64,000 nucleotides of DNA from Chiua virens. Taxonomy: Eukaryota; Basidiomycota; Agaricomycetes; Boletales; Boletaceae. Of this stretch, positions 22,763-33,179 are shown piece by piece (within the stretch, counting starts at the first letter, position 1; each line of letters begins with the position of its first letter). The notes below the pieces were generated by a model. That model searched no databases. It worked only from the letters and a program-made list of their open reading frames with translations, and was not told where the DNA came from. Made by a program: the position numbers and the translations under genes. Location: positions 620,001 through 684,000 of the forward strand of contig JAHNUO010000008.1 of NCBI GenBank assembly GCA_019787685.1, written 5' to 3'.

Positions 22763-24662
22763 CTATGCCTTGGATGCTCTAGCTTCCTTGAGCGTCTGCT
22801 CCAATGCTTTTGAAACCTTGTCGATGTCACCTCGCTCAGTGTCGACGACGCTGATACCCATGTGTCTGTGAAGGAATCCAACTGTTTAGAAGATGGGAAG
22901 GTTGAGTGTGCATGAAGCGGACGTACCCGACACGGAAATACTTGTCTGAAAGGAACGGAGCTAGTCAGCGAGCAGTGAAAGTGCCGACATCGTTCCTGAC
23001 GTACCTTTTATACCAGAATGGATGCCACCTGCGACCACGACGTTCTTTCTCAGTAGACGGGGTACGATATCGCTGGCAACGATGCCCTCGGGAAAGTAGA
23101 GCTGTTGGAGGGATGAGCTTTTCTAGTTGAGCAAGTGGGGAGGGCTTACAGCAGTCATGCCGTTCGCTGCAATGTCTTCGCTTAGAGGCACATTCCTGAA
23201 CCCGAGTTCCTCTGCTGCCTTCTTGAAGCGTCTGCTGGCATCTTTGTGCGCCTGGAAACGACCTTGAAGAGATACAGGACCTTGAGTGATCTGAGCGAGT
23301 GAGGCACGGAGGGCGTAGATGAGGTTGACGGGCGGTGTGGCAAAGTAGGCAGCCGTGTTGCCTTCGTATGCTTTCATGACAGGGAGCCACCTGAGGGAGG
23401 TTGCAGTAGTGATATGAGAGAGGAGCAAGGAGAGGAAAAGTGCCTACTTTTTCCAGCTAGCATAATACGCGCTCACGGGTGTCGATCTGCTCTCAAAAGT
23501 CTGTAGTAGCGAGTGAGAAGCGTCGGAGAAACGAAGAGAATATCATACTTTGAGAGCCTTTTGGCTAACTACGACTATGCTGAGACCAGGTGGTGTACCG
23601 AGGCCTTTTTGACTAGCAGATAGAACCACGTCGATGCCCCAGGCGTCCATCTGGATCTCCTCGCTCGCAACAGAACAAACGGCATCGACCACGACCTGAG
23701 GTGATAATTGGCGTCATCTACAAGCGGTACGCGTCAACGCACCAGTGTTTCTGGCGATACACTGTGAACCAGTTCGGCAACGGCCTTGATATCGGAAAGG
23801 ACAGCTTGTGCGTGTTAGTCAAATAGGGATACATCACGAGATGACGTACCTGTTGAAGTGTCCACGTGGGTGATGGTGATAAGCTTGTACTTTTTTTGCT
23901 TGAGAGCGGCTTTAATGTCGGGGAGTGGGACGGTCCCACCAATCGCTGCCTTGAGTTGGTCGACCTTGGCGCCGTACGTCTGCAAGCTGCCGACGCGTTA
24001 TTACAGGTTTCAGTGAACTCTGAAAGCAAGACGGACCAGTCGACGAGTCCCTCTGCAAAGTAGCCGCAGTTCAGGACAAGGACGTTCTCGTCCAGCTCGA
24101 CAAGGTTGGCCGATACCTGTGGACGACGTCAGACACCCGGCGGACAAGGGAGGGGTGTGCGGACCTGGTCCCAACCCAAGGTACCCGAGCCCGCGATCAG
24201 GAAGGGTTGTGCATCCTTTGAGTATAATATGTCCCTACGGGGTCGCGTAAACGCAAGAGCATGGACGAGGGCGTGAAGCTACCTGGTCATGCGGATGCAG
24301 TCACCGAAGACGGCGGCAAAGTCAGGGGACATGTGGGACATGGAGGGGTGTGCATTTGCATAGAGGACCTCGTCGGCGACCTCGATTGGGCCGGGGATGC
24401 TGGGGAGAGTAAGTGGAGCTGCTCTGGGTGGACGACAGAGCGAGACTTACAGCAAGAGCCTTGATGGATGGGGGGGTATGATGAGTGGGAGATTAGAGTG
24501 GGAAATGGGACATACTTGTGCGGGTCCTGTGCGGAATGAGAGGGGAGAAGAAAATGTCTAGTGAATGAAACATACCTGTACGAATTTGTTAGACATGACT
24601 GGTGTCGAGAGTTGTCGTACGAAGCGTAGAGGACGGAAGAGAGAGGAGGCTGATTTGAACAT
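22763..24662 (-). CDS. AGX1: Alanine-glyoxylate / serine-pyruvate aminotransferase
   Basis: PLP enzyme making glycine from glyoxylate and alanine (or using serine and pyruvate). The segment IPGPIEVADEVLYANAHPSM and SPDFAAVFGDCIRM is followed by the central domain. The PLP lysine lies in SASQKGLGTPPGLSI (near 23600). The motif SAYYASWKKWLPVMKAYEGN follows, and the C-terminal domain ends VVAGGIHSGIKD and ARASKA at the TAG 22763-22765. The first exon starts at 24662 with an arginine-rich, acid-free leader (FKSASSLFRPLRFVRQLSTP), a likely mitochondrial presequence. It is followed at once by a second in-frame ATG (MSNKFVQ), which would give a leaderless form. The gene sits 47 bp downstream of the dynein intermediate chain stop on the same strand, so its promoter must overlap that gene or the two are co-transcribed. 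No frame break found. Confidence 0.9.
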
Positions 24663-24709
24663 TTTGATTGACAAATGGTAATAAGATAACGCGGCCCTCC
24701 GCGACGGAA

Positions 24710-27189
24710 TCAGCGACCGGCAACAATCCGTGTCCCATCCACGTCCACTGCCCCATTCGTCTGTCCAGCTCCCACCAGTCCCGCGATAGTCTTTTGCAGC
24801 TCGCTCCACTCTGTCTCCCTCGGAAGCGCCGTGTCTCCAATATCATATACGTACAGCTTCCCATCACTCCCCCCAAGCGCCGCACGTCGCCCATCTTTCC
24901 GATCCCACTCCATCTTGTTGATCGCCCGTCCTGATCCAACATTGCTCGACACCACAGGCACCTGCGCACCCATTCAGCATCAAATAACACCGCCATGCCT
25001 TCCAGAACGCACCTCCGTATCTGTATTTAGATTCCACAAGTCGAACTTGCCCGATCCATCTACCATCCCAAATAGGGCCGGGTGTGTCGGATGCCACTTC
25101 ACATCGTAGACATAATCATCCGCTTCGTCGAATGAATAGATCGGTGGGATTGCGTGTGCAGCCGTCGACGGTTTCGCAAGACTCTTCGCCCGCCACAGTT
25201 TCACCGTCCAGTCCGCACTAGCGGTCAGGAACAGATCAGAAAAGTCAATTGGTCCCACCAGCGGATGGAAATGAAGGCCCATAACAGGACCTGCATGTCC
25301 CTTGTAGATGTCATATTGATTCAGTCCTGCTTTCGCACCAGCCCGGTCGTATCGGTTCGCCTGATAAACATTCCCCTCTTCAGTACCCACCCAGAATGCC
25401 GTCGTTTCGTTGTCTGGGAAGTCGAGCGTAGTCACCGCTACTTCTCCCGTCTTGTTGTGGCCAGCATGAATCAGCTCCAGCGTTTCCTAGATAATGATCG
25501 TCACTTGGTGACCCTGCTTAATAAAATCCTAATACAGTACCTGCGGTTGCGCGAGCATATCCACCAACCACGAGCAAAAGGTCCCATCCGTACTGCTCGT
25601 GATAAGGTTATGTGCATTCTGTGTACCAACCATTTGCATGGCATAGACAGGATGTGTATGGCCAGCAGCAGATAGTGGCGTCTTCAGCACTGGTAAATGC
25701 TTCGATCGCGTATCCCAGAGTAATATCTGTCCCGAGTATGTACCACCGAACACCAGATTCGAATGAAACGGCGAAAACGTCACGGACAAGACATCCGACT
25801 GTCATTCGCGCATTCAAGACATCGTTAGCGCAAAAGTCGAATGCAAGGAGGGACTGCTAACCTGCGAATGGAAGACGAATTCGGGCCTCTCCAGCAAGTG
25901 CAGATTCCATACTGCGACAATACCATCAGGCTCATTCAGCGCAGCTGGATTCTTATTGTACGAAGCCACGCTGAGTTCGGGGTACTGGAATGGAGTCAAA
26001 CTCGATTCCTGAACATGACAACATTGTGACCTTGGGTGACCAGTCAATGTCGGTTATCGACCGGTTTTTTCCATAGTGTTCGTCATAGAATGCGCAAACG
26101 CGCTTTACTCGCTTGCCTTCTGAATCATCACTACGGTGCACGGTTATCACATTGTGAACGGGCATCATCAAAACTTACCCGTTTGTTTCAGTACCAATGG
26201 TGTAATCGCGAATGTAATCATAGCCATCGTTCAGAGCCCGCTGGACAATTTTTGACGACTGCTCGACGAAATCAAGAAATTCTGGCGCGGTCAGGATGCT
26301 CGTCCGTTCCTCTTCGGTCAGATCTGATGCAAAATCGATCACGAATAGGTATCACATCACTTGGAATGACTAGCCAACCTCGGATTTCTTGCTCTATTTC
26401 CTTCTCGAGCTGTACACTCTCTTCCTCGAGCTCTTTCTCGCGAGCAGCACGGATTGCTTCCAGTTCACGCTCCCGGTCGCGCAGTATCTGTTGTCGATCT
26501 CTTCCTCTGAAACACTTGGCGTTTCGGGTTCAACAGCCGTAGTTTGCACTTCTTTGTTATAAATCACGCGTTCCTATGTGCCTCTCGCATGAGACCCTGC
26601 ATACAGACGTCGAATTGGGACAGACGCACGCGCTGTGGAAGCTCAAACAGCTCTTGTTCTACGTCAATGAGATCGATGGACCGTGGCGTCATGATCCTAT
26701 GACATGATGAGCCCGTCCCGTCGACACACCCGCCAGCGAAATTGACGTACCTTTCCACGACGTGGTCCGTCGCCGAGTTTGCAGACGCCACCATGGTCGT
26801 GCCTATGTTACTGAATCTGTCTGATCCCACATCGCTCTGTCGACTGACACGTCCAGATGGCGACAAAGCCGAGTTTGAATGGAGCAGCGCAGATTGACGA
26901 GGGGGTGTGCCAGGCAACGACGACGAGGGAGTGACATCGCCCGTACTGTCAAACCCACCTCTGCCAGACCCGACGAGGGCGTTGACGAGGTCGTCGACAT
27001 CGCGACGTACGGCGGTGGACGGGCCAGCGGACTGATGTGGATGAGTGGCGGATGTGGAGGAGAATGGGGTGTAGTTACCTCTGACTGTCGTCTTTCTGTC
27101 TCTGCGCGTTGTCTGTCCGCTCTGGCTTTTCGAAGTTCTGCGAGTTTGGTGCGCTTTGCCTCGATCTCTGCTCTACGCTTGTCCGACAT
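24710..27189 (-). CDS. Cytoplasmic dynein intermediate chain
   Basis: Scaffold subunit of cytoplasmic dynein linking heavy chains, light chains and dynactin; needed for nuclear migration and hyphal growth. The start at 27189 gives [19 protein letters not shown], the basic coiled coil that binds dynactin p150. Then come a serine/threonine-rich linker, [19 protein letters not shown], and a second coiled region rich in E and R (near 26400-26490). The C-terminal half is a WD40 propeller: [60 protein letters not shown], and the last blade ending IVAGR at TGA 24710-24712. One base appears to be missing near 26496, where EEEI continues as [13 protein letters not shown] only after a frame change. This is probably a sequence error. 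Yeast Pac11 is the distant homologue. Confidence 0.88.
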
Positions 27190-27912
27190 GGTCGTGGACC
27201 GTGGAAAACCTTTTTGACTACTTGTTCGACGTGACAAGGCAACCAGCGACGAGGTTCCCGAACAACACCTACGCAATGCTGGTCATGTTTGGTCTTGCAA
27301 GTTCTGAGGCGAATTCACTGATTTCGGTCGATATGTATCATATTTCGGACATCCACAGGCACATCTGGAACGACTCCAGGTCGGCCACCGTGCCAGTGAC
27401 GCGCAGCTGAACGGGCACGAAAGACTTGTGAAACCACTCGGGTAAGAGAAGATTTCGAAAATTTTGAATGGGTCCCCTTCATGTGATTCCTAGGTGGTCA
27501 TGATCTCGCCTGGACTATCCAAGTACCCCCGTAGTACACTCGCACAAGACTTGGCATGTTTGGCAACGCGCCTGTTCTACCCTCTAATCTGACACTACAG
27601 CCTCTTGAATCAGACGCGAAACGAACGCAGCCGAATGTTTGTGAATTTGGTACTGACATGCTGGCGAGTTCGAATGCAGCTCTCCGTTAATAATGGACTT
27701 GCAGGTTCCCTCGGTTTCCCCGTCCGTAAGCGAGAAAATACGCTTACGAGTTGGCCGCAACTACGCTGGTCCGTGGTGTCCGCATCGTTTAAGCCATGGA
27801 CGTTGACCTCGGAGTCAGCACAGCTTTGAGAGTTCAAGGATAAAAGGGCTACGCTCGATACCACAAATCATCACCAGCAAATCCCCCAAAGTACTCCGTC
27901 ACACAGTCAATT
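27190..27912. other. Intergenic region with TATA box of the first secreted-peptide gene
   Basis: About 720 bp between the dynein gene start and the first peptide gene. No coding frame is convincing. The last 75 bp form the peptide promoter and leader, which is repeated upstream of the second copy. Confidence 0.6.
27838..27849 (+). promoter_or_regulatory. TATA box of secreted-peptide gene copy 1
   Basis: The segment GGATAAAAGGGCT lies about 75 bp before the ATG at 27913. The equivalent place upstream of copy 2 has GGTATAAAGGGCT. Both are followed by a shared leader containing AAATCCCCCAAAGTAC. Conservation of position in two diverged copies supports function. Confidence 0.6.
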
Positions 27913-28235
27913 ATGCAGTTCGCTTCCATTCTTCTCATTCTTGCTGCTATTGCCACAGCCATCGCTGCTCCTGTACGTCGTCTCGCCGAAGCGGACTTCA
28001 TTATGAACGGTTGCCTGTGGCCTAACTTTGATCGGTTTCAATAGGCACCCGTTGAAGAGCTTGCAAGTAGATTTGACCCCAGGACCCATTCAGTATGTCA
28101 ACCTATCCATCTGCTCATCATCATCATCGCGTTATTGTGGAAATTTTAAATGGATTCTGACGGCCCTGTCCTGCTAATTAGGGCGATGTAAGCGGCTGGA
28201 GCTGTCGACGATCCTACCCGACATCGCAGTGTTGA
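27913..28235 (+). CDS. Small secreted cysteine peptide, copy 1
   Basis: Unknown function. Exon 1 (27913-27972) encodes a signal peptide, MQFASILLILAAIATAIAAP. Intron 1 is 27973-28044 (GTACGT...TAG). Exon 2 (28045-28092) gives APVEELASRFDPRTHS. Intron 2 is 28093-28181. Exon 3 (28182-28235) gives GDVSGWSCRRSYPTSQC and a stop, making a 53-residue precursor whose last residue is cysteine. If intron 1 is kept, its 72 nt stay in frame and add VRRLAEADFIMNGCLWPNFD plus RFQ, ending at the TAG that is also the splice acceptor. This gives a 43-residue alternative product with the same signal peptide. A second copy lies 1.7 kb downstream. I recognise no family. It could be a small effector-like or signalling peptide, but that is inference. 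Confidence 0.6.
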
Positions 28236-29589
28236 GCGATTCACCTGCGGGACCCACAAATGACCCACATAAAAAGTTAAACCGTAGCGTCTTTTATCAC
28301 TGTAAGTGGTCTCATGCCCGGCAAATGCCTAGGTACTCATGTGTTCCTTAGTGGACTGGAGCTATTATACAATTGAACCCTGGGTTGTATGAAATTAGAT
28401 CACCCTGCAGGAGTTGCGCATCTAATAGTGATATGGTATTTTGACAAGATGGAGGTTAAGTCGTAATCTCATCCGTTTGTTTGTCGCTTCATGCAATAGA
28501 GAATTTAAAACTGCTCATCAGTGGACATCTTCAATGTTGTCGAGACGGGTGCAAAAGAGTTAGAATGTTTCAAGGTTCACAACAGACCCTCTGTCGTGGA
28601 TGAAATTCGATCTCTCCAACTACATATCACTCTTCGTCCCTTCAGGTCCAGTGGCGGCGACGGCGGGATTCTGATTCTATTCTGAGTGTGGCATGATTCA
28701 AATATTCAGCTTCCACCTTCGCAGTTCAAATTGCACTGCCTTCTCTCCCTTCATCTCTCAAGGTCTCAGCATGATAGTCATTGAAACTCCCCCTAGCTGG
28801 TTCAGACATCTCAGTTGGTTAATGGTGCACCTATGTACCACATGAATTGTCTTCTGTCCTATTGGCGATGAGTAGATGACCACTACTGGCATGATCCCGA
28901 CGGACAAATTGTCATATGATGCCGCGGCGGCCTTCAACGTTTCAACTTCAAGCTGACGTCGTGACTTCTCACGGAGCCCTCACTGCACTGGCAGCATTCT
29001 GGACATTCAAAGTGCTCATGTCTACAAAACTCCGAGTCATCTAGCACTAGCAACCAACCCAGTAATAACGCAATTCTCGAACCCGCCACGATGTAGAGTT
29101 TCTCCGTTATTCTCGGGCCGTTCGGTAAGTAAGAAAATATACTTGAGAGTGCAGCGACATGGGGCACAGTACTGATGCCAACGATGTCTGGCAGGGCCGG
29201 CGGCGCGGGCCCGAGTTGAGGCAACTCAAGGCCGTATGCATGGCGTACCGTGTTGAAACAGTTGATCGTAGACCACGCGACCTGACAAGCGACCTGATTT
29301 TCGTCATTTGAGATCACCCACTGGCACCCAACTTAACGCTCGGGACCGAGACCAACCAATATCTGATCATGATGGCATCATTGCGACTGTGGCCTCTCAC
29401 GCGCAGCAGTGCAAGGACAACTTATCACCAGACGGCATTGTTTCAGCCTCGTTGCCAAGTTTCCACTGGAGTTCAAACAGCTGACGGCTTAAGCGATTTC
29501 AGGTATAAAGGGCTGAGCTCGATAGTACCACGTCATCGCTAGTAAATCCCCCAAAGTACCCTGTCTCACAGCCTGAGTCAATCACTGAT
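28236..29589. other. Spacer between the two peptide genes
   Basis: About 1.35 kb. The first few hundred bases resemble the 3' flank of copy 2 (for example GTTAAGTC near 28455 and TTTGTTTGTCG near 28475). Near 29003-29025, CTGGACATTCAAAGTGCTCATG closely matches the sequence over the start codon of the gene at 31070, so this looks like the far edge of a tandem duplication. A 127-codon minus-strand frame at 28934-29317 has no recognisable motif and I do not call it a gene. The last 90 bp form the promoter of copy 2. Confidence 0.5.
29504..29514 (+). promoter_or_regulatory. TATA box of secreted-peptide gene copy 2
   Basis: GGTATAAAGGGCT lies roughly 85 bp before the ATG at 29590, matching the element of copy 1 in sequence and spacing. 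Confidence 0.6.
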
Positions 29590-29943
29590 ATGCAGTTCGC
29601 TTCCACTCTCTTCGTCCTGGCTGCTATTTCCACAGCCATCGCTGCTCCTGTACGTCGTCTCGCCGAAGCGGACTTCATTATGAACGGTTGCCTGTGGCCT
29701 AACTTTGACCGGTTTCGATAGGCACCCATCGAAGAGCCTGCAAATGGGCTTGACTCCAGGAACTCGCCAGTATGTCGATCTATCCCCCGCGTCGCACAAT
29801 TCTGACCATCCACTCACGATCATCGTCGTGTATCGTGAATGATTTCTGACGGTCTTGCTAATTAGAGGGACTTGGACGTACTTGGCTGGAGCTGTCGGGC
29901 TGCTCGTGCCTACCCGACAGTCGCAGTGCACCAGCAGTGTTGA
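29590..29943 (+). CDS. Small secreted cysteine peptide, copy 2
   Basis: Paralogue of the gene at 27913. Exon 1 (29590-29649) gives MQFASTLFVLAAISTAIAAP. Intron 1 (29650-29721) is again exactly 72 nt and differs from copy 1 at only two positions. Exon 2 (29722-29769) gives APIEEPANGLDSRNSP and differs at about 13 of 48 positions. Intron 2 is 29770-29865. Exon 3 (29866-29943) gives RDLDVLGWSCRAARAYPTVA then VHQQC and a stop, 61 residues in all. The signal peptide, the GWSCR motif, the YPT motif and a terminal QC are shared between copies; the acidic middle is not. Retaining intron 1 again gives a 43-residue peptide ending in NFDRFR. Expression and splicing cannot be judged from sequence alone. 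Confidence 0.6.
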
Positions 29944-30318
29944 TTTGTTCACCCGACGCCGGTCCTACAAGTGAGAACTGAACTGCGGGTCCGTACGAAA
30001 GGTTATCTCATATACCCCCTTTTTTCATTGTGAGTATCGCACGTCCAACAACTTAAAATCCCCAAGTATTCATGAATTATTTAGCTGACTGGAGTCATTG
30101 TATATTAATTGAAGCTGGCGAGAGCTGCACATCCAATATTGACACGGAAATACGGGTATTTTATTTTATTTATCTTCGGCAAGAGGGAGGTTAAGTCACG
30201 GTGTCATCCGTCTGTTTGTCGTTTCATGCAATGGAGAACTTCGAGTTGAACTCGAAACCGCTCTCATCGTCGATATTGTCAAGGTCAAGACAGAAGCAAA
30301 AGAGGTCTGAAGAATATC
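29944..30318. other. 3' flank of peptide gene copy 2
   Basis: About 375 bp containing the copy-2 terminator and sequence related to the flank of copy 1. It is AT-rich near 30150-30175. No gene seen. Confidence 0.5.
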
Positions 30319-31048
30319 TTAAGGTCTCAGTCTCTGCCTTACATCCCGCCCTGGAATCTCCACGACACTTGCCGTGTCAACAAGATGAGTGCATGATATA
30401 AGTTCATACGGGAATGGAGACCGGAATACTCCCTCAGGGTTCAGGTTGTCCACATTTTCTCGTAAGAACCGGTATTTGTCCTTCAGGTACTCCGCCTCTG
30501 CTTTGGTGTCGACATCATCGTCCAGCTTCAAAAAAACAAAACATCATGACGAGCGCAGTGGAATTGATGATTGTCCCGCTGTGCCACTCGCTCAAGCACT
30601 GACTTTGTCTACAAACGAACATGAGAGCGCAAAATTACGTCTGGACCAATTTATACGTACCACACAAGAGACAGATCCGATATTCATGATGCGATATTCG
30701 ACGTCGAGGTATATTGTGTTGAAAATAGTTTGCAAGGCTACTGCCAGCTTGTCATCAGGAACACTCCATAGATTCAAGTTATCCCGCGTGCTATAGCATC
30801 AGCAAACCACTAAAAAAACCCAGAGCAACACAGAATGCTACGGAAGTTGTCAGAACCCCAGAGCTGTCAGAATCCCAAACGCCTATCTTTGCTTGTAAGT
30901 ACTGGTTCAACTTGAGGTTCGTCCGAGTCGGATCTGCAGGCCCGGGGCGAGCCGGATTGCGCGGGGGAACGCGCGAGTTCGCGGCGCGTTTGCCGGTGGG
31001 CACTTTTTTGAGCCCAATACCACCATTTGTCACATCTACGCCTCGCAC
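30319..31048 (-). CDS. Possible hypothetical protein, exon structure unresolved
   Basis: Not recognised. On the minus strand three pieces have protein-like composition. Near 31048-30880 is a basic, proline-rich start (GLKKVPTGKR, NLKLNQYLQAKIG). Near 30777-30660 is LWSVPDDKLAVALQTIFNTI followed by YLDVEYRI. Near 30531-30319 is LDDDVDTKAEAEYLKDKYRF and NPEGVFRSPFPYELIS. Plausible GT and AG sites separate them, but I could not splice one clean frame through. The start would lie only about 20 bp from the start of the opposite-strand gene at 31070, which is unusually tight. It may be a decayed gene inside the duplication. Confidence 0.3.
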
Positions 31049-31069
31049 TTCTGGACATTCAGAGCGCTC

Positions 31070-32299
31070 ATGTCTGCTAAACGGTATCGATCACTGGTAA
31101 CCATATTGACCGTCCCAAGAAACATCTTGCCGACGGTCGATCACAAGGACATTGACGCCATCCTCAAGGATTTCAAGCTTTGCTCGCGACGTCTCAAGGC
31201 CGCGCTGGACAGCTTCAATGACGAACTACGACTCCTTGAAAGACTGTATTACAAGTCCAAAAATCAACACCGCATGGTCCCTCTTTTTCAAACGAGTACC
31301 AGAAATGAGGCGTTACGGTCGGCGGTTGAGCGAGGTGGACATTGCAGAACGTATTGATCTTTTACGTGCCTCGTTCGTTGGTCTGGACCACACCACCGAG
31401 TGCGTCACTCAACTTGTTCTTACCCGGCATCCTGCGTGCTGAAACGCGTCGAACTTCAGTCAAAAGGCTCTTCGTCGTTCTTGGAGCCATGTACCCGAAT
31501 CACCATACATTTACTTTTTATCGGAAAGACTGACGGCTTGCTCTACCCTAGTTTGTAAGGTTGGGTTCACAGACTCTCCTTTTCTTCCCGAACTCAAAAT
31601 CCCACAGATGCGAGAGCGCCTCGAGAATTCGTACCAGTAGGCCTAACAGACACTTTTGAGGCTTGACTCAAACCCTCATCTACCCTTTAGTCATTTTTCC
31701 CTGGCCATGCAAGCGGGTGCTTTTGTCCAGCTTATCATCCTGTTCGTTGCAATTTCATCGAGGATGTCCGTGTTGTCATCCGAGTTGGAAGAAGCCCTTC
31801 AACTAAGCATAGCCACGTGCAATCGCCTTTTGCGTATCATTCATGTGAGCGTGTCGTGGGTCTACAGATGAAACTGATTTCTCAAAGCCATGCAGCCGAC
31901 GGGCGCGTGCGTGACAACTTCGCAGCAACTTCCCCCGGAACTGGAGACCACGCACCCCTCACATGTTGATCATGATGTACTATCGGAAGATACGGGCCAG
32001 ATTGTTTCCCGTCATGAGCCGATCGATAGTGCAACATGTATTGTCGAAGACCCGAGCACGAAGGTGGAGATGACATTGGAGACCGGAGTTACGCCACCAT
32101 CAAGTGATCCTACGACCGGTAATGACGGCGACTTGTCAAGTTCTGTTTTGCTAACGAGTGTATGCTGCAGCCGATGATCGTACCGCTGCGCAGACATCGA
32201 AAAAAGAAAGAGGCGACCACCTTGAAGGTGGTCCAAAAGCATCGGCACAAGAAAGCAAAGAAAAAGCTGGATGAGATTGACGAGATCTTTGGTTTCTGA
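31070..32299 (+). CDS. NEPRO-like nucleolar protein (DUF4477-type N-terminus)
   Basis: The N-terminal half resembles nucleolus and neural progenitor protein, a domain also related to the RNase MRP subunit Rmp1. A role in rRNA processing is therefore inferred. It opens MSAKRYRSLVTILTVPRNIL. Key blocks are CSRRLKAALDSFNDELRLLE, RLYYKSKNQHR and FFKRVPEMRRYGRRL, then LRRSWSHVPESPYIYFLS, GAFVQLIILFVAISSRM, and a lysine-rich C-terminus ending KKLDEIDEIFGF at TGA 32297-32299. KNQHR is followed by the next block in a different frame, needing one base removed near 31274; no intron explains it. Other frame changes coincide with likely introns near 31430, 31560 and 31640. The family call rests on the KNQHR and MRRYGRR segments and the lysine-rich tail. 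Confidence 0.6.
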
Positions 32300-33179
32300 T
32301 ACCGTACGTTTACCCTACGTCACAACCCCCAGGTCGCGGTAGAGCTGCAATCTTCTGACATGCCTCGTCCTATACTACAGACATACCGGCCTGATCCGCC
32401 AGTGTACACTGTAGATCTCGGAAACACTTCCAACTGGCGGGGTTGTTTTAATAATCACGATCTTGCATGAAGAACAGGAATCACGTGGAAGACCTACCTA
32501 ACAACCATTTTGTGGCTCGGGAGAAGATAAGATGTTTTGCACAGCGTTGGGTTCGATGTTTGAGTCATACTCCGAGGGGAGTGAGTACATATATGGATAA
32601 TGAAAAACACTTGAATCCGATGTTTTTGTGCAGGAACCTGAATCAGACAAAATATCGAGGCCGATCGGCGCGTATTGAAAGGGCCAACTGGACCAAATGT
32701 CTCCGCGCGGAGCTGTTATTAATCGGATCTGCATTCAGCAACAACAAAAAAGTGATGACTTGATGCTCGCGTCACTACCATTACCGTGTCCTGTGAATGT
32801 CATCGTGATGATCTGTATTTCCCTTTGTCCTTGGCATTTGACCCAATCTTCGTAGTGATGCAGAGAGCAACCCCGGTTGCCAGTATCCCTTCTTCTCTTA
32901 TCTGCAGCGCTCTGCCCATGTGGTACCCCACTTTGGTCATCCGACTCGTCGGTAATTCTTTGGATCGGTTTTCTATGAAACACTTCCTTTTCCACCGAAT
33001 GCCTGTGATCAACCTCATTTCCGCATCCGCCTTGGTCTCGACCGTGCACTGGTCTCCAATGGGTCGTGATTCATGTACCATTTGGTACGGTTCCTCTGAC
33101 TGATCTCCCGCGTTTGACACCTTACCCCTAGCATGCATTTCCAATCCAACCAGTTGGATCCCGATTTCATAGACTTCCC
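32300..33179. other. Region without a recognised gene
   Basis: Several frames of 80-140 codons overlap on both strands, so none stands out. On the plus strand near 32508-32590 and 32634-32720, GSGEDKMFCTALGSMFESYS and EPESDKISRPIGAY have protein-like composition and could be exons of a plus-strand gene, but stops interrupt them. An imperfect inverted pair CCGCCAG / CTGGCGG lies near 32400 and 32438. Confidence 0.4.

Larger units (their letters stand above)
27838..31080. repeat. Diverged tandem duplication spanning the peptide genes
   Basis: Two units run in the same direction, about 1.7 kb apart. Unit A starts near 27838 and ends near 29030. Unit B starts near 29504 and ends near 31080. Shared landmarks in order are the TATA box and leader, the whole peptide gene, a 3' segment (AGGTTAAGTC, TTTGTTTGTCG, TTCATGCAAT) and CTGGACATTCA with GCTCATGTCT. 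Similarity ranges from near identity (intron 1) to barely detectable (intron 2 and distal flank). Confidence 0.55.

Noticed and set aside
28934..29317. 127-codon minus-strand frame between the peptide genes
   Set aside because: No motif, low-quality composition, and no counterpart in the second duplication unit.
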